Shown piece after piece: positions 7,380 to 17,800 of a stretch of 60,946 nucleotides of DNA. Origin of the DNA: Legionella anisa (GTDB lineage Bacteria > Pseudomonadota > Gammaproteobacteria > Legionellales > Legionellaceae); NCBI RefSeq assembly GCF_001467525.1, contig NZ_LNXS01000044.1:1-60946 (forward strand), given 5' to 3'. The position numbers and the translations under genes were made by a program. Each line of letters begins with the position of its first letter. The stretch's first letter is position 1. The notes beneath the pieces are model-generated. The model saw nothing but the letters and a program-made list of their open reading frames with translations. It was not told the origin of the DNA and did not search any database.

Positions 7380-8042
7380 ATGGATATTAGAGAACAAATA
7401 GGTAATCGTATTACCAAAGCTCGTAAAGAACGGGGTATTACGATTAAAGAATTAGCAGCAAGAACAGCAGAACTATCTCCTGCGAGAATTAGTAATTGGG
7501 AGCAGGGAACACGAAGCCCTGGGCCATTGGAAGCTAAATTACTTGCAGACCAGCTACATGTGTCTGCCTCTTATTTGTTGTGCTTAACTGATAATCCTCA
7601 AGGAGATCTTATTCAAAGCTCTGAAAATAGGCTTCGATATATCCCTATATTGAGTATTAAAGACTCACCACATGCTAGAGAAATTTTAGGACAACAAGAC
7701 ACATTTGCCTTTGAGAAAATAATCGTCATTGATAATTTTAATTTATCAGTCAAAAGCGCTGCGTTATTTGCAGCAATCGTTGAGGATAACAGCATGCAAG
7801 CCGAACTCAATCCAGGTGATATAGTGATTATTGATGGCCAATTGCAACCCAATCCAGGTCAATATGTCTTGGTTTATCTAACAGAGAAAAAACAAACTGT
7901 GCTGCGTCGATATGGTGAAGCAGATGGTTGTTTATTTCAACTATTGCCGAATAGTGAATTATGGGCAACGATTAGCATCAAACAGCCGGATGAATGTGAG
8001 CTTATTGGTGTAGTAGTTGAAATTCGAAAATATCTAAGCTAA
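7380..8042 (+). CDS. lvrR: LvrR, XRE-HTH repressor with degenerate LexA/S24 domain
   Basis: Protein of 220 residues. Residues 1-70 form a CI/XRE helix-turn-helix (IKELAARTAELSPARISNWEQG), and residues 95-215 form an S24-type domain. The Ser of EDNSMQ fits the catalytic serine. The lysine expected in a VxxK-R motif is not present (QTVLRRY instead), and the usual Ala-Gly or Cys-Gly cleavage pair is absent: SIKDSP stands where SWVxAG is expected. Autocleavage may therefore be lost. GAAGGA precedes the ATG. It is transcribed away from lvrA and is the likely repressor of the conjugation operon. Confidence 0.85.
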   Translation: MDIREQIGNRITKARKERGITIKELAARTAELSPARISNWEQGTRSPGPLEAKLLADQLHVSASYLLCLTDNPQGDLIQSSENRLRYIPILSIKDSPHAREILGQQDTFAFEKIIVIDNFNLSVKSAALFAAIVEDNSMQAELNPGDIVIIDGQLQPNPGQYVLVYLTEKKQTVLRRYGEADGCLFQLLPNSELWATISIKQPDECELIGVVVEIRKYLS

Positions 8043-8339
8043 GGGCGATTGAATGCAGATAATTTTTGAGCTACGAATCCTATTGTTTAATTTAAAAAAA
8101 TTTATTTTGTCATGTAAAACATAAAGAACTATTGATCATAAACGGGTTGCTGTTGATAACTTAGTGGTTTGGTACATGCAATCTAATTTGAGAGACGGGA
8201 TTAGAGAGACAACTGTGTGAAGTTTCTGTTTTGTGATAAGTGAGAATTCCAAAAAATCTATCTTAATACTCGAGAGTGTATAAATTAAAGTGGGCTGGCT
8301 CAGTCGATTCTCATATCAATGGTTTAGTGGAACATTTCA
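8043..8339. other. Junction between conjugation module and metal cargo, no gene seen
   Basis: This 297-bp AT-rich stretch lies between lvrR and the convergent gene ending at 8340. No reading frame with a ribosome site, no strong hairpin followed by T residues, and no transposase remnant was seen. It is the border between mobility genes and cargo. Confidence 0.5.
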
Positions 8340-9200
8340 TTAGGTACTTTTTATTATAATTCCGAATGGAACATAGAGTGTCTTTCCATTGATTTGTACT
8401 TGGGCGAATAGTTTAATAAATCCGGCTTGATTAGGCTCAATATGAAATTGCAATTCAGGTCCTCCTCTTTCAGAGCCATTTGTTGGTTCCTTACCCATTG
8501 GATGGACATGGGTTACTGTTTTAAAGTCCTCATTAAAACCAACGATGTGAGCGAAAGCACCCATAATCGGCTCTAGGGTATGAACAGGCTTTCCATTAGC
8601 ATCGACAATGTCAATTTTGCCCATGATGGGTTGACCTACGTGTAATGGTGTTTTATCAAAAGACAATTTGAATGTGTAACCATCAATGGTACTTTCAAAT
8701 AATGGTTGTCTCACCATTCGATCTTCAATTCTTTTTATAGTTTTTGGAGAGGGAAAATCGGCAACAACGTATTCTTGGTTTTTGGTATTCGCAGGTATTA
8801 GATCAGCCCATGCTCGATAGGAGGCATTTTTCAGGGTAGGCTGCCATTCAAATTGATAAACACCGGGTATATTTGTCTCTATTGGATGAACATGGCTGTA
8901 GTCAACGAGATGGTCATCGATAATCAGCAAGTGAATTTTCTGCGTATGGGCCTCAATGAGATTGCCCAAAGTGATTGGTTTATTGTTTTTAGTATCGCTT
9001 AGTTTAATCAATACTAATTTTTTGTTTTCTTTATCCATGACTCCTTGAATTGATAATTGCATGGTAGTGCGAGTCTCTGATTGTGAAGACTCTAACGTGA
9101 CATGGGTCATTGTGTGATGGTGGGAGTTCTCAGCAAAAGCAATAGAATGATATAAATTGATTAATGAGAAGCTCATTAAGGTGATGGTCAATTTTTTCAT
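8340..9200 (-). CDS. Periplasmic protein with two HVHP motifs, probable metal binding
   Basis: Exported protein of 286 residues; signal peptide about 1-23 (AFA-ENS), followed at once by HHH. It consists of two beta-rich halves, each with an HVHP motif (around residues 103 and 231): SHVHPIE in the first and THVHPMGKEP in the second. An FxAHIVGF segment precedes the second. This layout suggests two tandem Ig-like or YtkA-like beta-sandwich domains with histidine metal sites. It lies alone on the minus strand, divergent from the micro-lipoprotein and the ATPase gene. I do not recognise a named family with certainty. Copper binding in the periplasm is the likely role. Confidence 0.65.
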   Translation of the reverse strand: MKKLTITLMSFSLINLYHSIAFAENSHHHTMTHVTLESSQSETRTTMQLSIQGVMDKENKKLVLIKLSDTKNNKPITLGNLIEAHTQKIHLLIIDDHLVDYSHVHPIETNIPGVYQFEWQPTLKNASYRAWADLIPANTKNQEYVVADFPSPKTIKRIEDRMVRQPLFESTIDGYTFKLSFDKTPLHVGQPIMGKIDIVDANGKPVHTLEPIMGAFAHIVGFNEDFKTVTHVHPMGKEPTNGSERGGPELQFHIEPNQAGFIKLFAQVQINGKTLYVPFGIIIKST

Positions 9201-9405
9201 AAGACTTGGGTCTCCAAAACAATCAAGGATGTATTAGTATCATTGTTTCTAATGATTTTGTTTGTCGTTGATTCAAATCAGTAAGTACAATGATATCATG
9301 GTTTGATTCATAGGCCATCAACAGGCCCCATCTGCTTTGATTTATTGTGTGAAACCATCTATATTGTAGTCATATTTCCTTTTAAAATCATCGGGGAAGA
9401 CCATC

Positions 9406-9552
9406 ATGAAGCAACGTCATTGGATAATTTTAGCTGGTTGTTTAGCACTTGCTGCGTGCATGAATAACAGTACCTCTACTAAAAATATAGAGAGTTTAGA
9501 CAATCATGTGGCTCAAGGCCATGTTGGACATGGTGGCGGTGGTGGCCGCTAA
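9406..9552 (+). CDS. Micro-lipoprotein with Gly/His tail (type 1)
   Basis: Small protein of 48 residues. A basic, hydrophobic start (MKQRHWIILAG) leads to the lipobox LAAC with Cys18, followed by a short Ser/Thr/Asn linker and a C-terminal tail GHVGHGGGGGR. The predicted product is a lipoprotein with a His/Gly metal-binding tail. GGGGAAGA lies upstream of the ATG. It stands just before the P2A ATPase gene on the same strand. Three other proteins of the same plan occur in this window (21791, 33113, 34575), which supports that it is a real gene. Confidence 0.65.
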   Translation: MKQRHWIILAGCLALAACMNNSTSTKNIESLDNHVAQGHVGHGGGGGR

Positions 9553-9680
9553 CCCTATAGTCTTTGGATTGTAATGCAACGGAAAGCCATCAGTGATGCT
9601 GTAATTAATATGAGGTTACTTTAGGAAGAATTAAGGTCATTTGAACATACTGGCTGAGCCGATTCAAAGGATGAATTACA

Positions 9681-12371
9681 ATGGCAGAACAATGGCATGA
9701 AAAAACGATTCAGGATATCGCATCCCAGTTTAAAATAGACCTGACTTTAGGTTTAAGCGAAGCAGATGCCGCACAACGATTAGAAGAAGTGGGGCCAAAT
9801 CTGCTGAGTCAAAAGAAAAAAACATCAGCACTCATTATTTTCTTTCAGCAATTCAGTAGTGTAGTCACCTGGGTGCTTTTGGGTGCGGTCATTGTTTCTT
9901 TTTTACTTAGTGAAAAAGCCGATGCCATTGCTATTTTGGCCATTGTTATTTTAAATGCCATTATTGGTTTTGCTCTAGAATACCGAGCCGATCGCGCAAT
10001 GCTTGCGCTCCAGGAAATGGCCGCACCAAAAGCGACTGTTTTGCGCGATGGCCATGCCAAAATGATTGCTGCTTCGGATATCGTCCCAGGAGATGTTATC
10101 CTTTTTGAAAATGGTGATTTAATCGCCGCCGATGCCCGTCTTTTTGAGTTGTCAGCACTTAAGGTCAATGAAGCACCGCTCACGGGTGAATCCATGCCAG
10201 TAGGTAAAAAACTGGACCTTTGCACTCAAGATACCCCATTAGCTGACCGTAAAAACATGGTGTTTATGGGAACGGCCATTGCCGATGGTACGGGACGTGC
10301 ACTGGTTGTAGCGACCGGGATGCAAACCGAAATGGGTCATATCGCCAAAATGCTGGGTGAAGCCTCTCGTGATGAAACGCCTTTACAGAAAAAACTCAAT
10401 CAAGTGGGTTCTCGTTTATTATGGCTTTGCTTTTTTATTGTTATTGCCATTTTCGGCTTAGGTTTACTTCGCAACATTCCTATTTTTAAATTATTCATGA
10501 GTTCCGTGAGTCTTGCGGTTGCGGCGATTCCTGAAGGCTTGCCTGCTGTTGTCACGGTAGCGTTAGCCCTTGGTGTGCAGCGCATGGTACGGCGTTCCGT
10601 GCTGGTGAGGCGATTAGCGGCCGTTGAAACACTCGGCAGTTTACAAGTGATTTGCACCGATAAAACAGGAACGTTGACGGTGGGTGAAATGACGGCACGT
10701 AAACTTGTGACAGTCAGTGAGGTTTATGGTATTCGAGGAGAAGGGTATAACCTAGCAGGAGGTTTTGTACTTCAAGGTCAAGAAATTAATGTTTCTGAAG
10801 ATAAGTTGTTGCAGGCCACCTTGCGGGCTATGGTGGCCTGCAACAATGCCGAGTTTAGACAGCAAGATGGACAAGTGGCAACGGTTGGGGACCCAACTGA
10901 GGTGGCACTTATGGTCGCTTCTGCCAAAGGAGGGGTTTGGCGAGGTGAGCTGCAAACCTCTTTACCTCGCATTAAGGAGTTGCCCTTTAGCTCCGAACGC
11001 AAACGCATGACGGTGATATGCCAAGAAGAAAAGGAGTTCATCGCTTTTGTTAAAGGCGCACCGGAAATTGTTTTGGAGCGATGCACTCATATTTTGACCC
11101 AAACTGGGGTTAAAAAATTAACGCCAAATGACAAAGCGCGCATGCAACAATCGTGTGAGTTGATGGCCAGTGAAGCATTGCGTCTGTTAGCTTTTGCGAA
11201 GAAGCCATTAGACTTCGCCGAGTTAGAAAAAGAAGACAATGAGATTGAAAGTCACTTAATTTTCCTAGGTCTCATTGGTCTTCAGGACCCACCTCATGCC
11301 AGTAGCAAGGAATCCGTCAGTCGCTGTAAAATGGCGGGTATCAAACCGGTGATGATTACAGGAGACCATCCTGATACAGCCAGAGCCATTGCCCAGGAAC
11401 TCGGTATTATGGGGACAGGAGAACGACTGCTCACGGGTAATGAACTTGAAAACCTGTCCGAGGAAGAATTTAGCCACTGTGTTAAAGACATTGCAGTCTA
11501 TGCCCGAGTGACAGCAGAGCATAAATTAAAAATCGTACGTGCCTGGAAAAAACAAAACAAGGTGGTGGCGATGACAGGCGATGGGGTCAATGATGCGCCC
11601 GCCTTAAAAGAAGCCTCTGTGGGAATTGCCATGGGAAAAACAGGAACGGCAGTGACTAAGGAAGCTTCTGACATCATTGTTATGGATAATAACTTCACCT
11701 CGATTGTGGCCGGTATTGAAGAGGGCCGCACGATTTATGACAACATTGCTAAAACGCTCGCTTATTTGTTAGCAGGCAACAGTGGGGAATTGCTGGTTGT
11801 GTTTGTGGCCCTTTTAATCGGTTGGCCGCTGCCTTTATTGCCCATCCAATTGTTATGGATTAACTTAATCACGGATGGCTTGCCGGCTATTGCCTTAGCT
11901 ACTGATATGTCCGAGCCAGGGATTTTGAATCGTCCACCCCGAGCCACGCAAAAATCCATGATGGATATTTCGTTTTTCAAACGGGTGACCTTTATTGGTT
12001 GCTTAACGGCTTTGGTGACGCTTGGGGCTTTTGCTTATGAATATTTAATGGATGGGGATTTAATTCAGGCTCAGGATGCCGCCTTTTCCGTTTTAGTGAC
12101 TGAGGAGCTTTTGCGAGCCTTTAGCGCACGAAGTCAAACCAAAACCATCTGGCAATTGGGATTTTTCTCTAATCTTCGCTTGTTTTTTATTGTCAGCATT
12201 AGTTTCTTGCTGCAAGTTATCATTCACCATATTCCCATGCTACGAGAATTATTTGGTATTGGACCGGTATCATTCACCCAGTGTCTTTCTTGGGTCCTAT
12301 TAGGTATGGTGCCCTTGCTCATCTTAGAAGCGCAAAAATGGTTAAGGAAGGCACCTAATGAAGCGTTTTAG
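9681..12371 (+). CDS. P2A-type cation (Ca2+-like) transporting ATPase
   Basis: P-type ATPase of 896 residues. It shows an N-terminal cation-ATPase domain with EVGPN, the actuator motif LTGES (about 166-170), M4 with AAIPEGLPAVVT (about 286-297), the phosphorylation site CDKTGTLT (Asp near 326), [13 protein letters not shown] (about 632-644), and M6 with WINLITDGLPA. The M4 Glu and M6 Asn/Asp pattern is that of Ca2+ pumps (P2A), not of heavy-metal P1B pumps; Mn2+ is an alternative substrate. The last 14 bp overlap the start of the TolC-family gene, so it is co-translated with a CusCBA-type exporter, an unusual pairing. Confidence 0.9.
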   Translation: MAEQWHEKTIQDIASQFKIDLTLGLSEADAAQRLEEVGPNLLSQKKKTSALIIFFQQFSSVVTWVLLGAVIVSFLLSEKADAIAILAIVILNAIIGFALEYRADRAMLALQEMAAPKATVLRDGHAKMIAASDIVPGDVILFENGDLIAADARLFELSALKVNEAPLTGESMPVGKKLDLCTQDTPLADRKNMVFMGTAIADGTGRALVVATGMQTEMGHIAKMLGEASRDETPLQKKLNQVGSRLLWLCFFIVIAIFGLGLLRNIPIFKLFMSSVSLAVAAIPEGLPAVVTVALALGVQRMVRRSVLVRRLAAVETLGSLQVICTDKTGTLTVGEMTARKLVTVSEVYGIRGEGYNLAGGFVLQGQEINVSEDKLLQATLRAMVACNNAEFRQQDGQVATVGDPTEVALMVASAKGGVWRGELQTSLPRIKELPFSSERKRMTVICQEEKEFIAFVKGAPEIVLERCTHILTQTGVKKLTPNDKARMQQSCELMASEALRLLAFAKKPLDFAELEKEDNEIESHLIFLGLIGLQDPPHASSKESVSRCKMAGIKPVMITGDHPDTARAIAQELGIMGTGERLLTGNELENLSEEEFSHCVKDIAVYARVTAEHKLKIVRAWKKQNKVVAMTGDGVNDAPALKEASVGIAMGKTGTAVTKEASDIIVMDNNFTSIVAGIEEGRTIYDNIAKTLAYLLAGNSGELLVVFVALLIGWPLPLLPIQLLWINLITDGLPAIALATDMSEPGILNRPPRATQKSMMDISFFKRVTFIGCLTALVTLGAFAYEYLMDGDLIQAQDAAFSVLVTEELLRAFSARSQTKTIWQLGFFSNLRLFFIVSISFLLQVIIHHIPMLRELFGIGPVSFTQCLSWVLLGMVPLLILEAQKWLRKAPNEAF

Positions 12372-13614
12372 TATTAAAAAAATCATTTGGACTGTTGTTT
12401 TAAGCGCCTGTTTTAGTGGGTCATTGACTTATGCCAAGCCCACACCCGGTTTGTTGCAGTTAATTCAGGAAGCCAAGCAAAACAATCCCCAAATTCGGGC
12501 GGTACGCGACCGCCTGCTTGCTGCTATTCACGTGATTCCGCAAGCGAAAGCGCTTCCTGATCCGAAATTGAACGCGGGGTATATCAATATGTCCGAGAAC
12601 ATTCCTATGGATGTAGATCCAAGGCGTGAACAAATGCTGGGTGGGAGTCAAGAAATTCCTTTTCCTGGCAAACTCATGGTTCGCGGAAGGATAGCCACCC
12701 TTGAAGCCAAACGCACGCAAGCAGAGTATCAAGCCACCTGTTTCGCCGTGATTGCAGAATTAAAACGGCTTTATTATGACCTTTACTTTGCCAATAAATC
12801 CATCGAGATTGTGCAAAGAAATCAGGAGCTTCTCCATGAAATGGAACAAAGTGCTGAAGCGACGTACAGTGTGGGGAAAACACCCCAACAAGACATTTAT
12901 CGCGCCCAAACGGAAGTTTCCCGTCTAGAGATGCGCTTAGTCATCTTAAAGCAACAACGCCAATCCCTGCAAGCTGATATCAACCGTCTTTTGAATCGTT
13001 CCTTAGAAAGGGTGGTCAGTACTCCAGCAACACTCTCTGTCACGCCAATGGGGCACAATTTGGAGTATTTTTATTCGCTCGTGAAACAGCGAGCGCCTCA
13101 ATTAATCATGCAGCAGCGTAACGTGCAAAAAGGACGACAAGCCATCAAGTTAAGTAAAATGGATTATTTCCCGGACGTTGAAATCGAGGGGGGACGGCTT
13201 CATGATACGGGAATGCATACCAAAGGCTATCAAGTGTTGTTAAAAGCAACCGTTCCCCTTTATTTCATGCAAAAGCAAAATAATGCCGTACGGGAATCAC
13301 TTGCCCGTTACAACGCCGATATGGAAGACTTGCAGACGACCTATCGCACACTCTCTTTCCAAGTGAAAAATGCCTATTTGTTGGCAGAGCGCTCGGCAAA
13401 GCTCATTCATCTAATTCAACATACCATCATTCCACAAGCCACTCTAACGTTTACCTCTTCACAAGCCAATTATGGGGTTGGTAAAGTCGATTTTTTAACG
13501 ATGCTTAATAATTTGTTGACACTGCAAGAAAACGAATTGGAATGGCACGGTGAGCTTGCTGAACATGAAAAAGCGATTGCACAAATCGAAGAAAGCACAG
13601 GGACGTACTTATGA
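12358..13614 (+). CDS. TolC-family outer-membrane factor of CusCBA-type exporter
   Basis: Protein of 418 residues with a signal peptide (cleavage near TYA-KPT) and the two-repeat OEP plan: long helices alternating with short strands, for example GGSQEIPFPGK near residue 98 and the related helical region after about residue 220. It would form the outer-membrane channel that receives metal ions from the adaptor and pump encoded next. It starts inside the ATPase gene and overlaps the adaptor gene by 4 bp. The sequence supports CzcC/CusC-like function but not metal choice. It differs clearly from the second TolC protein at 25861. Confidence 0.9.
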   Translation: MKRFSIKKIIWTVVLSACFSGSLTYAKPTPGLLQLIQEAKQNNPQIRAVRDRLLAAIHVIPQAKALPDPKLNAGYINMSENIPMDVDPRREQMLGGSQEIPFPGKLMVRGRIATLEAKRTQAEYQATCFAVIAELKRLYYDLYFANKSIEIVQRNQELLHEMEQSAEATYSVGKTPQQDIYRAQTEVSRLEMRLVILKQQRQSLQADINRLLNRSLERVVSTPATLSVTPMGHNLEYFYSLVKQRAPQLIMQQRNVQKGRQAIKLSKMDYFPDVEIEGGRLHDTGMHTKGYQVLLKATVPLYFMQKQNNAVRESLARYNADMEDLQTTYRTLSFQVKNAYLLAERSAKLIHLIQHTIIPQATLTFTSSQANYGVGKVDFLTMLNNLLTLQENELEWHGELAEHEKAIAQIEESTGTYL

Positions 13615-14744
13615 ATCAGAAGGTGATGAGAAGGGGTGTGTTCGTTTTGAGTTTACTGGCTTTGTTGCAGTTAACCCAGGCACAAAATGCAACGGATACA
13701 CATAGCAAGATGGACATGAAACAGTCCACGCAAAAAAATGAGATGGTGATTGATCCAGTCCGCTTACAAGCTATTGGCATCACCTCCGAGCCGGTACGCC
13801 GCCAACTGATTGAAAAAACAATCCGGACGGTGGGTCGTGTTGAAGCCGATGAGCGGCGCGTTGCCCACATTCATGTGCGTTTTGATGGTTGGATAGAACA
13901 ATTATTCATTAATTTCACTGGCGAAAAAGTAAAAAAAGGACAAGCCCTTTTTACGGTGTATAGCCCTGAATTGGTCGCCACCCAACAAGAATATCTCCTT
14001 GCCTTAAACGCTCAAAAAATCTTAAGCAAAAATACCACCTCCAGTGCCGCCCGTGGTGCCCAAGGGGCCTTTCAAGCCGCCCATCAGCGGTTGCTGCTGT
14101 GGGGGATTTCTGAAAAGGAAATAGAGCAATTAAAGCGTACCGGCAAAATTACTCGAACGATGACCATTGACTCACCCATCCAGGGAACGGTTCTTAAAAA
14201 AATGGCGCTTATCGGTATGCGTATTGAGCCGGGGGATGAATTGTATACGATTGCTGATTTATCACGCTTGTGGGTTTTAGGGGATATTTATGAATACGAG
14301 TTGCCCTATATTAAACTAGGACAAACTGCCGACCTGACGCTTACCTATTTGCCTAATGAATTATTTAAAGCCAAGCTTGATTTTATTTATCCGACCATTG
14401 AGATGAAAACGCGAACGGCCAAGGTGCGTTTTGAGGTAGACAATCAAAAAGAACAATTAAAGCCTGGCATGTACGTTAATCTGGAACTCAAAATCCCTTT
14501 GGGTGAACGTCTTGTGGTTCCTAAAAATGCCGTTTTACTCACGGGTGAGCGCGCGGTGGTCTTTATTTATCATGGCAATGGCAAAATTGAGTGGCGAGAC
14601 GTGACTGTTGGGGTGAGAGCAGGCGATTTGCTTGAGATAGTAAAAGGGGTTAAAGAGGGAGATAAGATTATAACGTCTGCGAATTTCCTCATTGATTCGG
14701 AGAGCCAGTTGAAAGCGGCCATGGGAGGCATGCAGCACAAATAA
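13611..14744 (+). CDS. cusB: RND periplasmic adaptor, CusB-like
   Basis: Protein of 377 residues with a signal peptide (cleavage near TQA-QNA) and a short HSKMDMKQ segment that may bind Cu or Ag, as in the N-terminal Met region of CusB. Membrane-fusion landmarks follow: the barrel-sandwich (VRFDGWIEQLFINFTGEKVKKGQ about 90-113, shown as landmarks FDGWIEQL and KKGQALF), the helical hairpin, DSPIQGTVLKKMALIGMRIEPG in two parts around residues 185-207, and the beta-barrel and membrane-proximal domains. It connects the CusA-type pump to the TolC channel. A gap of 94 bp separates it from the pump gene. Confidence 0.88.
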   Translation: MNQKVMRRGVFVLSLLALLQLTQAQNATDTHSKMDMKQSTQKNEMVIDPVRLQAIGITSEPVRRQLIEKTIRTVGRVEADERRVAHIHVRFDGWIEQLFINFTGEKVKKGQALFTVYSPELVATQQEYLLALNAQKILSKNTTSSAARGAQGAFQAAHQRLLLWGISEKEIEQLKRTGKITRTMTIDSPIQGTVLKKMALIGMRIEPGDELYTIADLSRLWVLGDIYEYELPYIKLGQTADLTLTYLPNELFKAKLDFIYPTIEMKTRTAKVRFEVDNQKEQLKPGMYVNLELKIPLGERLVVPKNAVLLTGERAVVFIYHGNGKIEWRDVTVGVRAGDLLEIVKGVKEGDKIITSANFLIDSESQLKAAMGGMQHK

Positions 14745-14838
14745 TAAAAGATGAATTGCTTATGAGTGTTATCTCGTAAGGCTCTTCCTTTCAAGAACAG
14801 GGATGATGTATGAGATTCCTATGAAATAAAGGGATTTT

Positions 14839-17800
14839 ATGGTTGAACGGATTATTGAATTTTGTGCACGCAATCGCTTTATTGTGTTGCTCTTTGTGCT
14901 TGGGCTTTCTTTCATGGGCTATGTGGCTCTTAAGAATACCCGCATGGATGCTTTGCCTGATATTTCAGACACGCAAGTGATTGTGTACACCACCTGGATG
15001 GGACGCTCTCCTGATTTAATGGAAGACCAAGTCACTTACCCTATTGTGACCGCCCTATTGTCCGCACCGAAGGTGGTTGCGGTACGGGGATTTTCTGATT
15101 TTGGCTTTTCTTATGTTTACATCATTTTTGAGGACGGTACTGATATTTATTGGGCGCGTTCTCGTGTTTTAGAGTACATGAGTCAACTGGCAGGGAAATT
15201 ACCCGAAGGGGTTACTCCTCAACTAGGTCCTGATGCGACCCCTGTGGGTTGGATTTATCAATACGCCTTGGTGGATGAGAATGGGAAACATAATCTGGCT
15301 GAGTTACGCACGTTTCAAGATTGGTATTTACGCTATTGGTTAAGAGCAGTTCCTGGGGTGTCTGAAGTAGCCAGTGTGGGTGGGTTTGTCAGGCAGTATC
15401 AAGTCAATTTGGACCCCGTCAAAGTTCTTGCTTACAACCTGTCGGTTCCTGACATCATCGAAAAAATTCGCATGAGCAATAATGACACCGGTGGAAGGGT
15501 GGTTGAATTTTCAGGCGTGGAATATATGATTCGTGGGCGAGGATATATTAAATCTACCGAGGACATTGAAAAAATTGCCATAGGCACTAATGCCAATGGC
15601 ACACCAATTTTGCTGCGTGATGTGGCGACTGTGCAGCTTGGCTCGGACATGCGCCGAGGGGTCGTCGATTTAAATGGCCAAGGAGAAGCAGTGGGCGGCA
15701 TTGTCATCATGCGCTTTGGTGAGGATGTGTTGCAAGTGATTGGTCGCATTAAAGAGAAATTAAAAGAATTGGCCACTGCCATCCCCGAAGGAATAAAAAT
15801 GGTTCCTGTGTATGATCGCAGTAACCTCATTCAAGAAGCCATCTCCACGGCCAATTGGAATTTGATTGAAGAACTGGTGGTGGTTGGGTTACTCATCATC
15901 GTATTTTTAGGTCATTTTCGTTCCGCATTAATCCCCATTATTACCTTGCCGCTTGCGATTTTGATTTCCTTTATCCCCATTTATTTCTTGCATATTGGGC
16001 TTAATATCATGTCTATTGGTGGGATTATTGTGGCGGTTGGCGACATGGTGGATGCTGCCATCATCATGGTCGATAATGCCCATAAACGCTTAGCGGATTG
16101 GGAGGCAAAAGGAAGTCCAGGCGATCGCACCCAAGTGTTAATCGATTCGGCCAAGGAAGTAGGTCCTGCGATTTTCTCATCACTTCTTGTGATTGCCATC
16201 TCGTTTATGCCCGTTTTTACTCTAGAAGCTCAAGAGGGACGGATGTTTTCACCGTTGGCTTATACTAAAAACTTGGCGATTTTCATGAGTGCCCTGTTGG
16301 CCATCACCCTAATTCCTGTACTATTGCCTCTTTTGGTACGTGGTCGAATCATTCCTGAACAAAAACACCCCATCACCCGCTTGATGCAAGCAATGTACGC
16401 ACCCGTGTTAACGCTCGCTTTAAGCTATCGAAAGGTTGTCGTGGGAGTTGCCATAGTGGTGGCATTAGCCACAATCCCTCTCTACAAACTCATTGGCGCT
16501 GAGTTTATGCCGCCTCTTTATGAAGGCACTATTTTGTACATGCCAGTGACTTTGCCAGGTATTTCAGTGACTCAAGCAACGGCTTTGCTTCAGGAAATGG
16601 ATAAGAAATTAAAGGCCTTTCCAGAAGTAGCCCATGTGTTTGGAAAGACAGGACGAGCAGAAACTTCCACCGACCCCTCGCCATTTAATATGATGGAAGT
16701 GATTGTGGAGTTAAAGCCTAAAGAATTTTGGCGCAAAGGAGTGACTTATGAAAACTTGGTGGCTGAAATGGATAAAGTCTTACAGTTTCCCGGGGTGAGT
16801 AATGCCTGGACCATGCCCATTAAAGCACGCAATGACATGCTCACCACGGGGATTCGAACGGCTGTTGGAATTAAAATTTTTGGTCCCGACATTAAAAAAA
16901 TTGAAGCCATTGGCAAAGAAATTGAAATGGTGGCCAAAGAAGTAAAGGGGACCAGTAATGTCTATGCGGAGCGGGTGGCTGGCGGTTATTTTCTTGATTT
17001 TCAAATCAATAGAGACCAGCTGGCACGTTACGGCTTAACCATCATGGACGTCAATCGCATTATTGAGTCGGCTGTGGGTGGTGAAAACATTACTACCACG
17101 ATTGAAGGGCGTGAGCGTTATCCGGTGAATGTGCGCTATTTGCGGGAGCTACGTGACGACCCAGATAAACTCAATCGTATTTTAGTTAAAACACCAAGTG
17201 GAGCTGAAGTACCTATTGCGCAATTGGTGACTCTCACTTTCCGTTCAGGGCCCGCCATGGTCCGCGATGAAAATGCTATGTTGGCAGGTTATGTGTTTAT
17301 TGATATCAGTGGTCGGGATATTGGTGGTTACGTGGAGGAGCTAAAGCAAGCAGTCAAGGCCAAAGTCAAATTGCCTCCAGGCTACACCCTGGCCTGGTCA
17401 GGTCAATACGAATTCATGCAACGGGTTTATGAGCGGCTTAAGATTTTCGTACCACTCACCTTAGCCATTATTTTTGTTTTATTTTATTTTACCTTCCGCA
17501 CCATCACGGAGACCTTGATGGTGATGCTCGGTGTTCCTTTTGCTTTATTTGGTGGTTTTCTGTTGCTTTATGTCTTGGGCTACAACATGAGTATTGCCGT
17601 TTGGGTGGGAATGATTGCTTTAGCCGGTGTGGCCGCCGAAACCAGTGCGGTGATGCTCGCATACCTTGATTCGGATTACAATGAGCACAAAGAGAAGGGG
17701 CTACTTAAAACCTTGCCGGATTTAATTCAAATGGTACACCTTTGTGCCATATCCCGTATTCGCCCCATGGTGATGGCGGGCCTTGCGAACATCATTGGGT

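Noticed and set aside
8295..9665. Similar 16-base words near 8295-8310 and 9650-9665 (ctggct-ag-cgattc)
   Set aside because: Fourteen of 16 bases match, but the two sites have no common position relative to genes and no symmetry. Chance or a minor repeat is more likely than an att site.
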